64,000 bases of DNA from Bacteroidota bacterium (GTDB lineage Bacteria > Bacteroidota > Bacteroidia > Bacteroidales > VadinHA17): contig JAKPDL010000227.1 of assembly GCA_029552825.1 (NCBI GenBank), positions 62,001-126,000 of the forward strand, given 5' to 3'. How positions within the stretch are numbered: position 1 is the stretch's first letter; each line of letters starts with the position of its first letter. Shown here in pieces: positions 1 through 9,119 of the stretch. The notes beneath the pieces were generated by a model. It was not told the origin of the DNA. It was given only the letters and a program-made list of their open reading frames with translations, and did no database searches. Made by a program: the position numbers and the translations under genes.

Positions 1-53
1 AGATACAATACAAAAACTGCAGTCCCTGTACTTATTACATGATACATTATCTG

Positions 54-1559
54 TTATTTCTTTTCTTCAAGCACCAGTGCTTCATAAACGTATAATTCTG
101 CATCTTTCCATCCATCCCATCCAAGACCAGCTTTTTCACGGGAGGTATATCCAAGAAACTCCTCAACTGTCCATTTATTCTCTGTAGCCACCTGCGGAAG
201 CATGGTACCTGATCTGAAGTCTTTTTTGATGTAAATGCCGTGTTTTCCGAGTATAATCTCGGAAATGTTGTTAATCCTTTTAAGAGGACCAAGCACAGAT
301 ATTTCAATTTCAATTTTCTTGAATTCTTCCTTTGTCAGTGGCATAAAACGGGTGTCGTTGAAAGCCGATGCAATTGCCATCTGGTTTATGACTTCGTATA
401 GGGGCTCTGACGAAACAAATCTGCCAATACATCCTCTTAGTTTTCCATCAATTCTGAGAGTAACAAAAGCTCCCAGGTTTCTCTTCAGTCCCGGAAGAAT
501 CTCTGAAGGATTCAATACAAGTCTACGGTGTTCATTAAGCATTGTGGCAATTGAATTTCTGGCAATCTTGAACATCTGGTCAATTTCTTCCTGTGTAAAC
601 TGCATTTCCTGCGACTGATTACCGGCTGGTTGTTTATTTTTCTGAACCTCTGCAAGGACTATTGCGTGGTAACCCACAACTTCTTCTTTATTGCCATACT
701 GTGAATCGCCAGAATTACAGTAACTTATTTTTTTGAATACAAGGTTCGGGTCATTGTTCACAAGGTAGAGAAGCATCAACCCCGAAGTCCAGCCACACAT
801 ACTTGTAGCAAGGTTCGGAATTCTTTTTGATGAGTTTTGTGAGAGAGTCTTTAAAAACAATTCAGGATCTTTTGATACTATCGCATCAGCTGTGGCATTA
901 TCCACTTCTTTTGCTTCTTTATATGGTGGGTAGTGGGAGAAATCACTGCTGATAATGAAAAGGTTTTCCGGAGTAAACCATGGTCTTAAAGCTTCGGCAA
1001 TAGTTTTAATGGTATTTTTGTTATTTGTTCCAATAATTATTGGCACAATTTGCTGAAGGTTCTTGAAATAATATTGGATAAATGGAACTTGAACCTCAAG
1101 GCTATGTTCCTGAGAATGAGCATTTTCCTGAAACCTGAAAACGCTGTGCTCTTTTCGAAGTTTTTCTGCAATTTCCTTATTTACTGTAATCTTTCCAAGA
1201 GGAGTTAAAAAATCTCCCGTATAATAAACCGAGGCGCCTTCAAATGCCATAATATGGCTTGAGCCGATAAGAAAAATGTTTTTGAATTTACTATCTGCTG
1301 GTATTGTCGAAAATGCTGAAGCTGCCGTTCTACCTGAGTAAATATAACCAGCGTGGGGGACAATAATTGCTCTTACCTTTAATTTTTCTGGATACTTATC
1401 ACATGATGCAAACATTTGCTCGAGATCGCGAAGCAAAGTTTCACGGCTTGCCGGATAAAACCTTCCTGCTGCAGCAGGTTGACGATCTCCGGTTTTACTC
1501 TGGGAAAACATTTCCATTGTAAATAGTGTTGATATTAATATAATACACAAAAATCGCAT
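54..1559 (-). CDS. Exported MEMO1-AMMECR1 fusion protein (AmmeMemoRadiSam B+A)
   Basis: A 501-residue protein with two domains. Residues about 1-20 form a hydrophobic export signal ending near MFSQ, with no lipobox cysteine. Residues about 25-300 match the MEMO1 family. The metal-site positions of human MEMO1 appear kept: His69 in VPHAGY, His102 in GSSH, and a cysteine in the later MCG motif. Residues about 325-500 match AMMECR1, with the signature GAFVTLRIDGKLRGCIG. In many bacteria and archaea these two domains occur beside a radical-SAM partner, forming the AmmeMemoRadiSam system of unknown reaction; no partner is visible here. The predicted export is odd for a family usually regarded as cytosolic. 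Family identity is firm; substrate and role are unknown. Confidence 0.88.
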   Translation of the reverse strand: MRFLCIILISTLFTMEMFSQSKTGDRQPAAAGRFYPASRETLLRDLEQMFASCDKYPEKLKVRAIIVPHAGYIYSGRTAASAFSTIPADSKFKNIFLIGSSHIMAFEGASVYYTGDFLTPLGKITVNKEIAEKLRKEHSVFRFQENAHSQEHSLEVQVPFIQYYFKNLQQIVPIIIGTNNKNTIKTIAEALRPWFTPENLFIISSDFSHYPPYKEAKEVDNATADAIVSKDPELFLKTLSQNSSKRIPNLATSMCGWTSGLMLLYLVNNDPNLVFKKISYCNSGDSQYGNKEEVVGYHAIVLAEVQKNKQPAGNQSQEMQFTQEEIDQMFKIARNSIATMLNEHRRLVLNPSEILPGLKRNLGAFVTLRIDGKLRGCIGRFVSSEPLYEVINQMAIASAFNDTRFMPLTKEEFKKIEIEISVLGPLKRINNISEIILGKHGIYIKKDFRSGTMLPQVATENKWTVEEFLGYTSREKAGLGWDGWKDAELYVYEALVLEEKK

Positions 1560-1632
1560 ATCGCTGCGCGGTTAAATTTGGTATTAAAATTACTAGAAAA
1601 AAATGAAAAATCCTTGAGATAAAAAGATTGTT

Positions 1633-2091
1633 CTAAACTAGAACCATTGACTCTTTTATGATTTCCCCTTTTTCGTCGGTACCGTATATTTTTATTCCTA
1701 TGCTGATTGTAGCCCCGCCAAGGACATCAATTACCGGACTGATTGCATCCTTAATGTCTTCAGTCTCCATATTGTCAAATTCTTCCACATTGAAATAGAG
1801 ATGAATATAGAGTATTTTATCAGGATCATCCACATGACTCAAAACCTTTACAATTTTGGCCAGCCATATCGAAGAGGCTGTGTTAAAATACTCAAGATTG
1901 AGCCTTAAATTTGTCACCTGTCTGGGATTCTTTGCATACTCCACTATCCAGTTGTATAGTGGTTCATATAAATCGGTTGCATTCTCAGGTATGGACCTTC
2001 CTGACAGGATAAGATTGCCTGTTAATGAGTCAAAATCTACTTCGGGAGTTTTTGAAGTTGGCTCTTTGTAAAGATTTTTTAATTCTTTCAT
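1633..2091 (-). CDS. SiaC-family (DUF1987) regulatory phosphoprotein
   Basis: A 152-residue cytosolic protein. It shows the family pattern: an N-terminal TPEVDFD segment, GRSIPENA at about 31-38, and LEYFNTASS at about 66-74. In Pseudomonas SiaC the threonine of the equivalent NTSS segment is phosphorylated by the kinase SiaB and dephosphorylated by the PP2C-type phosphatase SiaA; Thr71 is the counterpart here. SiaC controls a diguanylate cyclase in Pseudomonas, but no siaA, siaB or GGDEF gene is in this window, so the partner is unknown. It is monocistronic, with a TAnnTTTG-type element about 45 bp upstream. Family assignment is good; the c-di-GMP link is only by analogy. Confidence 0.78.
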   Translation of the reverse strand: MKELKNLYKEPTSKTPEVDFDSLTGNLILSGRSIPENATDLYEPLYNWIVEYAKNPRQVTNLRLNLEYFNTASSIWLAKIVKVLSHVDDPDKILYIHLYFNVEEFDNMETEDIKDAISPVIDVLGGATISIGIKIYGTDEKGEIIKESMVLV

Positions 2092-2135
2092 TACTTGGAT
2101 TATAAAAAACCGGTAAATTTTTAATTATTACAATC

Positions 2136-2143
2136 CAAATATA
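2136..2143 (-). promoter_or_regulatory. Putative -7 promoter element of the SiaC-like gene
   Basis: The minus strand reads TATATTTG, matching the Bacteroidota -7 consensus TAnnTTTG, about 45 bp before the start codon at 2091. I saw no clear -33 TTG at the right distance, so the call rests on the -7 box alone. Confidence 0.4.
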
Positions 2144-2290
2144 AAGTTATTTTATATAGTCAGATAAAACCTTTATCAAAATAAATAATACAATTGTCAA
2201 ATATTTTATGCATTTCACCTAAAATGGGTAAAGATTAAGGTTTAAATGGCCCAAACTTATTTTTACTTTCCCGCAAAAGCATAAAAGAAT

Positions 2291-2298
2291 TATATTTG
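2291..2298 (+). promoter_or_regulatory. Putative -7 promoter element of argS-ffh-folD
   Basis: TATATTTG matches TAnnTTTG and lies 20 bp before the argS start codon, which would give a very short leader. No convincing -33 TTG is visible. The rest of the 2092-2318 gap is AT-rich and shows nothing else. Confidence 0.42.
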
Positions 2299-2318
2299 CC
2301 GCTGAATTTACAAATTTT

Positions 2319-4106
2319 ATGGAATATATTCTCAGGAACAAAATAGCGGAAGCTGTAAGGTCACTCTATAACAAGGATGTTGACTTAAATCTGATTCAAA
2401 TTCAGAAAACCAGAAAAGAATTTAATGGTGATTATACTCTTATTGTTTTTCCATTAATACGATGTTCGAAAAATACCCCTGAGAAGACTGCTGAAGATAT
2501 TGGTAATTTCCTTATTAACAATTTGCCGGCTATTTCTGAATTCAATGTAATAAAAGGATTTCTTAATTTGAAGATTTCCGATAAATGGTGGGCTGATTAT
2601 TTCAAAGATTTCTGTTTCCTGGATGACATCTTTTTACCCTGCAGGGTTGCAAAACCCGAAATTATACTGGTGGAATACTCTTCCCCCAATACCAATAAAC
2701 CTCTCCATCTGGGGCATATACGAAATAATCTTCTTGGATATTCTCTTTACAAAATACTGAAATCATGCGGTCATAATGTTATCAAAACTAATATTGTAAA
2801 TGACCGGGGTATTCATATATGCAAATCAATGCTCGCGTGGCTCAAATGGGGGAACGGTGAAACACCCGAAAGTTCAGGCATGAAAGGCGACCATCTTGTT
2901 GGAAAATACTACGTGTTGTTTGAAAATGAATATAAAAAGCAGGTTGAAGCTTTGATGAAACAGGGGGTTGACGAAGAAACAGCAAGGCAAACAGCTCCAA
3001 TAATCATTGAAGCCAGAGAGATGCTTGTAAAATGGGAAGCCGGCGACACAAAAACCGTTGAGATATGGAAAATGATGAATTCATGGGTCTATCAGGGGTT
3101 TGATGAGACATATAGAAAATTGGGTGTCGACTTTGATAAAATTTATTATGAATCAGATACTTATAAAGATGGAAAAGAACTTGTTCTGAAAGCTCTTGAT
3201 AATAAAATATTTTACAAAAAAGAAGATGGCTCCATATGGGCTGACCTTACTGCCGACGGACTCGATCATAAAGTACTTCTCAGGTCAGACGGAACGGCAG
3301 TTTATATAACCCAGGATATAGGTACTGCTGTTGTAAGACATAATGACTACAAATTTGATAAGTGCATTTATGTTGTTGGTAATGAGCAGAATTATCATTT
3401 CCAGGTCTTGAAAGCTATATTAAAGAAAATGGGTTTTGCATGGGCCGATGGCTTAATACATTATTCCTATGGCATGGTTGAGCTTCCGGAAGGGAAGATG
3501 AAATCACGCGAAGGGACTGTTGTTGATGCAGACGACCTGATTGAAGAAATGATAAATACAGCACGGGATGTGTCGCTGGAACTGGGTAAACTGGATGGTT
3601 ATTCTGAAGAAGAAAAGAATGAAATTTTCAGGAAAGTTGGACTTGGAGCTTTAAAATACTTCATCCTTAAAATTGACCCAAAGAAAAATATGCTTTTCAA
3701 CCCTTCCGAATCAATTGATTTCGACGGTAACACAGGTCCATTTATTCAGTATACTTATGCCAGAATTAGATCGGTGATGCGAAAGGCAATACAGAACAAA
3801 ATAGATCCTGACCCCGAACTTTTGCAATCAGCACAACCAAATGCAAAAGAGATAGAACTTATTAAACTGATTAAAAAATTTTCAGAAACCGTCACAGAAT
3901 CAGCAGTGACTTATAATCCGGCTAATATTGCAAATTACTGTTATGAGCTGGCGAAGGAATTTAATCAGTATTATCACGATTATACAATTCTGGGGGAGAA
4001 AGATCCTGTAACAAGAAATTTCAGACTCATGTTGTCCGACAGAATCGCTTTTGTTCTTTCGGAAGCAATGGGGCTTCTGGGTATTGAAATGCCTGAAAGA
4101 ATGTAG
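2319..4106 (+). CDS. argS: Arginine--tRNA ligase
   Basis: Class I aminoacyl-tRNA synthetase charging tRNA-Arg in the cytosol. The 595 residues fit the family. The N-terminal additional domain covers about residues 1-110. The HIGH motif is HLGH at 130-133, within SSPNTNKPLHLGH. The KMSKS-loop equivalent is KMKSR at 393-397, a common family variant. The anticodon-binding C-terminal domain ends with the typical ALPERM-like tail, here GIEMPERM. It is the first gene of a tight run with ffh (22 bp) and folD (11 bp). The ATG follows a -7 element at 2291-2298. Confidence 0.97.
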   Translation: MEYILRNKIAEAVRSLYNKDVDLNLIQIQKTRKEFNGDYTLIVFPLIRCSKNTPEKTAEDIGNFLINNLPAISEFNVIKGFLNLKISDKWWADYFKDFCFLDDIFLPCRVAKPEIILVEYSSPNTNKPLHLGHIRNNLLGYSLYKILKSCGHNVIKTNIVNDRGIHICKSMLAWLKWGNGETPESSGMKGDHLVGKYYVLFENEYKKQVEALMKQGVDEETARQTAPIIIEAREMLVKWEAGDTKTVEIWKMMNSWVYQGFDETYRKLGVDFDKIYYESDTYKDGKELVLKALDNKIFYKKEDGSIWADLTADGLDHKVLLRSDGTAVYITQDIGTAVVRHNDYKFDKCIYVVGNEQNYHFQVLKAILKKMGFAWADGLIHYSYGMVELPEGKMKSREGTVVDADDLIEEMINTARDVSLELGKLDGYSEEEKNEIFRKVGLGALKYFILKIDPKKNMLFNPSESIDFDGNTGPFIQYTYARIRSVMRKAIQNKIDPDPELLQSAQPNAKEIELIKLIKKFSETVTESAVTYNPANIANYCYELAKEFNQYYHDYTILGEKDPVTRNFRLMLSDRIAFVLSEAMGLLGIEMPERM

Positions 4107-4128
4107 TACCTTTTATAATGAATATAAA

Positions 4129-5448
4129 ATGTTTGAGAATCTGACAGAACGGCTTGAGAGATCATTTAAAATCCTTAAGGGTCAGGGGAGAATAACAGAA
4201 ATAAATGTTGCTGAGACCCTTAAGGATGTAAGGCGTGCATTGCTAGATGCAGATGTCAATTTTAAAATTGCAAAACAGTTTACTGACACAGTTAAGCAGA
4301 AAGCTCTTGGCCAACAGGTTCTGACCGCCGTCAATCCGTCGCAGATGATGATTAAAATCGTCCACGATGAACTGGCTGAACTGATGGGGTCAGAAAAATC
4401 TGACATTAACCTTAAAGCAAATCCTGCAATTATTCTTATTGCCGGTTTACAGGGTTCTGGCAAAACAACATTCAGCGGGAAACTTGCCCAGTGGGTTAAA
4501 AATAAACATAACAAAAAACCTTTGCTTGTTGCCTGTGACATTTATCGTCCGGCAGCTATAGAGCAGCTAAAAATAATAGGAAATCAGATTCAGACACCTG
4601 TTTATACAGGACAACCTGGCCAAAACCCCGTATCGATAGCCATCGAATCAGTAAAGGAGGCAAAACTTAAAGGTTATGACGTACTGATACTCGATACTGC
4701 AGGAAGACTTGCAATTGACGAAGAGATGATGGCTGAAATAGCATCGATACGCGATGCAATCAAACCTGCTGAAATATTGTTCGTGGTCGATTCAATGACA
4801 GGCCAGGATGCTGTGAACACAGCCAGGGAATTTAATGAACGCCTCGATTTTACAGGCGTGGTACTAACAAAACTGGATGGCGACACAAGAGGTGGTGCAG
4901 CCCTGTCAATAAAGGCCGAAGTCAATAAACCGATAAAATTCGTCAGCACAGGAGAAAAGCTCGATTCTATTGACATATTTTATCCGAAAAGAATGGCTGA
5001 CAGAATTCTGGGCATGGGAGACATTGTGACACTGGTTGAAAAAGCCCAGGAACAATACAATATAGAGGAGGCCCGTAAACTACAGAAGAAGCTAGCCAGA
5101 GACCAGTTTGATTTTAACGATTTCATGACTCAGATTCAGCAAATTAAGAAAATGGGTAATGTCAAGGATCTGATTGGCATGATACCGGGTGTGGGAAAAG
5201 CAATTAAAGATCTCGACATAGATGATAAAGCTTTCAAAAGAATTGAAGCCATTATACAGAGCATGACCCCGGAGGAAAGAAGCAATCCCCATATTATTAA
5301 CGGAAGCCGACGCAAAAGAATAGCTGCAGGAAGTGGTACTTCAGTACCTGAAGTGAATAAACTTTTAAGACAATTTGATGAGATGCGAAAAATGATGAAA
5401 ACCATAGCCAAAGGCGGTAATCCGGCAAAACTTATTAATAGGAGATAA
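4129..5448 (+). CDS. ffh: Signal recognition particle protein (SRP54)
   Basis: SRP GTPase that binds signal sequences and 4.5S RNA and targets ribosomes to FtsY at the membrane. I chose the ATG at 4129 ([10 protein letters not shown]), 22 bp after argS, because the longer reading from 4051 adds 26 residues that overlap argS and do not resemble Ffh. This gives 439 residues. The N domain covers about 1-90. The G domain has the P-loop GLQGSGKTT at 106-114, DTAGR at 189-193, and [10 protein letters not shown]. The M domain follows, with [10 protein letters not shown] and [10 protein letters not shown]. The helical tail is short and only moderately methionine-rich. Confidence 0.97.
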   Translation: MFENLTERLERSFKILKGQGRITEINVAETLKDVRRALLDADVNFKIAKQFTDTVKQKALGQQVLTAVNPSQMMIKIVHDELAELMGSEKSDINLKANPAIILIAGLQGSGKTTFSGKLAQWVKNKHNKKPLLVACDIYRPAAIEQLKIIGNQIQTPVYTGQPGQNPVSIAIESVKEAKLKGYDVLILDTAGRLAIDEEMMAEIASIRDAIKPAEILFVVDSMTGQDAVNTAREFNERLDFTGVVLTKLDGDTRGGAALSIKAEVNKPIKFVSTGEKLDSIDIFYPKRMADRILGMGDIVTLVEKAQEQYNIEEARKLQKKLARDQFDFNDFMTQIQQIKKMGNVKDLIGMIPGVGKAIKDLDIDDKAFKRIEAIIQSMTPEERSNPHIINGSRRKRIAAGSGTSVPEVNKLLRQFDEMRKMMKTIAKGGNPAKLINRR

Positions 5449-5459
5449 ACTCATCCATA

Positions 5460-6329
5460 ATGCAGATAATTGACGGTAAAAAAATTGCAGCTGAAATAAA
5501 AAGGGAAATAGCAGCTGAAGTGGATAAAAGAAAATCAAGAGGTCTTAAAATTCCACATCTTGCGGCTATTCTCGTTGGAAATGACCCTTCAAGTGAAATT
5601 TACGTCTCAAACAAGATAAAAGACTGTAAAGAGGTAGGATTCAATTCAACTCTTATAAGATTCGACTCAAATGTTCAGGAGAATGAGTTGATTGATAATA
5701 TAAAAAAACTCAACAGCGATTATGAGGTTGATGGTTTTATTGTACAACTTCCTCTTCCTGACACTATTTCAGAAAATAAGATAATTGAATCCATAGATCC
5801 CTCAAAGGATGTAGATGGTTTTCATCCGGTTAATGTTGGAAAAATGGTTCTGGGTATCCCCTCATTCCTCCCTGCTACTCCTTTCGGGATAATTGAACTG
5901 ATAAAAAGAACAGGAATAAAAACTGCAGGAAAACATTGCGTTGTAGTCGGAAGAAGTAATATTGTTGGCCGGCCAGTAAGTATTCTACTTTCTCTGAAAG
6001 GGATAGATGCCACCGTTACTGTAGTACATAGTAGAACAGAAAACATTAAAGATATTATTTTACAGGCCGACATACTTATAGCAGCACTAGGATCCCCCGG
6101 ATTCGTTAAAGCAGATATGGTAAAAGAGGGCGTTGTAATTATTGATGTCGGAACCACCAGAGTAGTAGCACCTGAAACAAAATCGGGCTGGAAACTTGTT
6201 GGTGATGTTGATTTTGAAAATGTTGCTCCAAAGTGCTCATATATTACTCCAGTTCCAGGTGGAGTTGGTCCTATGACTAGAGTATCACTTTTAAGAAATA
6301 CCCTTCTGGCTGCAAGTCTGAAAGATTAA
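5460..6329 (+). CDS. folD: Bifunctional methylene-THF dehydrogenase / methenyl-THF cyclohydrolase
   Basis: Interconverts 5,10-methylene-THF and 10-formyl-THF with NADP in one-carbon metabolism. The 289 residues match the usual FolD length. Visible signatures are the catalytic YVSNK (Y-x-x-x-K) near residue 50, PATPFGI, the NADP-binding [12 protein letters not shown], and the C-terminal [11 protein letters not shown]. It is the last gene of argS-ffh-folD and converges with the lipoprotein gene at 6335, leaving only a few bases between the stops. Confidence 0.96.
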   Translation: MQIIDGKKIAAEIKREIAAEVDKRKSRGLKIPHLAAILVGNDPSSEIYVSNKIKDCKEVGFNSTLIRFDSNVQENELIDNIKKLNSDYEVDGFIVQLPLPDTISENKIIESIDPSKDVDGFHPVNVGKMVLGIPSFLPATPFGIIELIKRTGIKTAGKHCVVVGRSNIVGRPVSILLSLKGIDATVTVVHSRTENIKDIILQADILIAALGSPGFVKADMVKEGVVIIDVGTTRVVAPETKSGWKLVGDVDFENVAPKCSYITPVPGGVGPMTRVSLLRNTLLAASLKD

Positions 6330-6334
6330 AGAAA

Positions 6335-7360
6335 TCAATAAATAACCCTTGATACGGGTAGGTTGAAACCTGTGAAATAAAGGTCATATCTTCCGCTTCC
6401 ACCCGGTCTGTCGGATGAAAATAATATCGCCTGATTAGAAAAATCTTTATTATAAATTATTACTGGTCTGAATTCATTGTGTGATGAATTAACAGATGGC
6501 CCAAGATTGAAAGGAGAACTCCATTTACCGTTTTTATAAACTGAATAATATAAATCAAACCCGCCTAACCCTCCCGGTCGGTTCGATGCAAAAACCATGA
6601 TATTCATATAAATATATGGAGCCATGTCGTCAAAACTGCTGTTGATACTGTCAACTTTTACTGCCAGTTCGGGAGCCCCAGAAAAAAATAGATCGGTAAC
6701 AATCCCGGCGTTTCTTTTCAAAACATATATATCGTAATTCCCGTCTCTGTCAGAACAAAAATAAATTGAGTCGCCGTTAAAATCAAAAGTTAAATAACTG
6801 TCGTTGAATGAAGTGTTTATTACCGTGATCGGGAAAGGCCCTGTAACATTTGGTGCATTATTCCCAAAACGTGGCAGGTTTTTGACATAAAACAGATCAA
6901 GGCCGTTGTCTGCTGTTTCAGATGCATAAATCATATATTCATAGCCGTCACTCGAACTGAAATAGCTGTAAGGCCCAAAATCATTGAGAGCTGTATTAGC
7001 TTTATTTATGATAGTCGCATAATATATATCGGACGTAATATCGCTGCTAAGCACAAAATTACCTGTCTCTTTATCGAAATCAAACGAAATTACCCCCTGA
7101 ACAAAATCAAATTGCCCTCCCTTGCTTCCCCTGTTGCTTGAAAAAATAACCGGATGTGTACCCGAAACTGAATACAGATTTAGGTTGTAATCATCATATT
7201 CCGAATTCAGCCCTGAGAGGTTATATAGCGAATCAGGAAAAATTCCCATGGGAAACTTTACTGGATTATCCTTTTTTTTGCATCCACTGCTATAAACCAT
7301 CAAGAAAAATGAAAAAGCAGTGAAAATGAATAAATAATTAGGTTTATAAAAGATTTTCAT
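6335..7360 (-). CDS. PD40-type beta-propeller lipoprotein
   Basis: A 341-residue predicted lipoprotein. The N-terminus has a hydrophobic stretch ending in YSSGC, a plausible lipobox. The body contains TolB/PD40-like blades, visible as repeated segments such as IYFCSDRDGNYDIYVL, ASNRPGGLGGFDLYY and SSDRPGGSGRYDLYF. In Bacteroidota such propellers often sit in the periplasm on OmpA-type or gliding/T9SS-associated lipoproteins, but no OmpA domain is present here. Specific role unknown. It is transcribed alone and converges with folD. Confidence 0.72.
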   Translation of the reverse strand: MKIFYKPNYLFIFTAFSFFLMVYSSGCKKKDNPVKFPMGIFPDSLYNLSGLNSEYDDYNLNLYSVSGTHPVIFSSNRGSKGGQFDFVQGVISFDFDKETGNFVLSSDITSDIYYATIINKANTALNDFGPYSYFSSSDGYEYMIYASETADNGLDLFYVKNLPRFGNNAPNVTGPFPITVINTSFNDSYLTFDFNGDSIYFCSDRDGNYDIYVLKRNAGIVTDLFFSGAPELAVKVDSINSSFDDMAPYIYMNIMVFASNRPGGLGGFDLYYSVYKNGKWSSPFNLGPSVNSSHNEFRPVIIYNKDFSNQAILFSSDRPGGSGRYDLYFTGFNLPVSRVIY

Positions 7361-7695
7361 ATTAAAAAATATGTTTCAACAAAATTAAGATTTTATTTTC
7401 TTATCGTGAGAGAAACCCCCTCAAATAATTGAAGAACCGGGTTTGGCCCGGCCCTTCTGCATAGAATTTAGGTTAATTCTAGGGTATATTGGGTATGAGG
7501 GTTTCCAAATATATAGATGATTTTTATTAACCAACGGTTGCGTTGTGTTATTAATAAATAGTTTTTTGTTTCTTTTTGTATTTTATTAACAGATTTTAAT
7601 GTTTATTAAAGTGTTAAAATGTTTATAAATGATATTTGCTTAACAATTTGACGAAAAAAATAATATTAACTTTGAAAAGTTTTACTGAAGATTAA
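7361..7695. other. Divergent intergenic region
   Basis: A 335-bp AT-rich gap between the divergent PD40 lipoprotein and TPR genes. On the minus strand a TAATTTTG element at 7380-7387 could serve the lipoprotein gene. On the plus strand a promoter-like pair lies at 7647-7674. I see no small gene or structured RNA in the rest. Confidence 0.5.
7647..7674 (+). promoter_or_regulatory. Putative promoter of the TPR-comA-aroE operon
   Basis: TTTG at 7647-7650 and TAACTTTG at 7667-7674, 16 bp apart, match the Bacteroidota -33/-7 pattern though the spacing is a little short. The -7 box ends 21 bp before the start codon at 7696. Confidence 0.5.
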
Positions 7696-9114
7696 ATGGA
7701 AGAAGAAAGACACTGGTTTTCACAGGAGGAAGATGAAGTCCAGAAAATCATTCAGAGATTTGAAAGGATGAAAAGAAATAATGAAAATTATTTCTTTGAT
7801 GTTATTGAATTTGAGACAATTATTGATTATTATCTTGAACGGAACAATCAGGCAAGGGCATTTGAAGCAGCTTCAATAGCAAGTAAGCAACATCCTAATT
7901 CAGTACCTATTCTTTTAAGAAATGCAAAAGTATTGCTTGATAGGGGAAGAATAGCTGAATCCCTGCTCATTCTTAAAAAACTTGAGACTATAGAACCTGG
8001 GAATCATGAAATTTTTCTTGTAAAAGGCACTGCTCTTGGTATGATGGGCGACATTCAGGGTGCAAGAAAAATGTTTGACCTTGCCCTTGCAAAAGATTCG
8101 GATGATGTGGAGAATATACTTTTTTCAATAACCTCAATACTGCAAAACCTTAATTACTATAAGGAAGTAATACCTTATCTTGAACGACTTATTGAACTTG
8201 AACCTTACTACCCCGAGCATCTGTATGACATGGCATATGCCTACGAAAAAATCGATGATTTTGAAAACAGTATTAAATATTACACCAGATTTCTCGATGA
8301 AGAACCCTTCTCAGATAGTGCCTGGTATAACCTTGGAATGATCTATAATAAAACGGAACGTCATTACGAAGCCCTCGAAGCATACGATTATGCACTTGCT
8401 ATAAATCCTCAAAATGATTTCGCACTATTTAATAAGGGTGTAGTCCTGGCTTATCTTGGCAAATATGAAGAGGCAATTCATGCATATCAGGAATACCTTC
8501 AGATTGAACCTGAAAGCCATGAGGCCATGACATATATCGCAGAGTGCTACGAAAAAACCGGGAACCCATCTCTTGCAAAAAAATACTACTATGAGGCAAT
8601 TGAACTGGCTCCCGATTTTACTGATGCATGGATTGGACTTGGAATCTCTGAGCTTAATAGCGGCAACGCCGAAAAAAGCCTTGGCTTTTTCAGAAAAGCT
8701 GCCGAAATAGACTCTAGTAATCCAGAACTGTGGTATTTTACTGGAAAGGCTTTTATGCTGACTGGCAATAAGAAACGAGCACTAAGATGTTTTAGGGAAT
8801 CACTTAAAATAGACCCTTATTACCAAGATTCATGGTATGAATTTGGTAAGATAATAATTGAAGAAAAACTTGCCACCAGAACGTTACCTCTTCTAAATAA
8901 AGCATATAAAATAATTGGCGATATACCAGGAATTAACTACCTGATGGCAGCATTATATGTCCAATCAGGAAACAATAAATCAGCCATAGTTCATCTTAAA
9001 AAAGCACTGGAACTTGATAATAAAATATTTGAAAAATTTATTGATTTATTTCCGAAGGAGATTAATAATAAAGATATACGTAGTCTGTTAAAAGGTCTAA
9101 CCAGAAATACTTAA
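7696..9114 (+). CDS. Tetratricopeptide repeat protein
   Basis: A 472-residue protein made almost entirely of TPR units, about ten in tandem from residue 45 onward. Typical segments are AWYNLGMIYNKTERHYEALEA, FNKGVVLAYLGKYEEAI and AWIGLGISELNSGNAEKSL. There is no signal peptide or membrane segment, so it is probably a cytosolic scaffold for protein contacts. It starts a three-gene run with the ComA-like gene (5 bp) and aroE (45 bp), suggesting co-transcription. Partner and function are not recognisable from sequence. Confidence 0.85.
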   Translation: MEEERHWFSQEEDEVQKIIQRFERMKRNNENYFFDVIEFETIIDYYLERNNQARAFEAASIASKQHPNSVPILLRNAKVLLDRGRIAESLLILKKLETIEPGNHEIFLVKGTALGMMGDIQGARKMFDLALAKDSDDVENILFSITSILQNLNYYKEVIPYLERLIELEPYYPEHLYDMAYAYEKIDDFENSIKYYTRFLDEEPFSDSAWYNLGMIYNKTERHYEALEAYDYALAINPQNDFALFNKGVVLAYLGKYEEAIHAYQEYLQIEPESHEAMTYIAECYEKTGNPSLAKKYYYEAIELAPDFTDAWIGLGISELNSGNAEKSLGFFRKAAEIDSSNPELWYFTGKAFMLTGNKKRALRCFRESLKIDPYYQDSWYEFGKIIIEEKLATRTLPLLNKAYKIIGDIPGINYLMAALYVQSGNNKSAIVHLKKALELDNKIFEKFIDLFPKEINNKDIRSLLKGLTRNT

Positions 9115-9119
9115 TCTGT

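Noticed and set aside
54-313. An 88-residue minus-strand frame at 47-313
   Set aside because: Wholly inside the MEMO1-AMMECR1 gene in another frame, with no recognisable features.
4051-4128. Longer start for ffh overlapping argS
   Set aside because: The extra 26 residues do not resemble Ffh, and the ATG at 4129 begins exactly at the family N-terminus.
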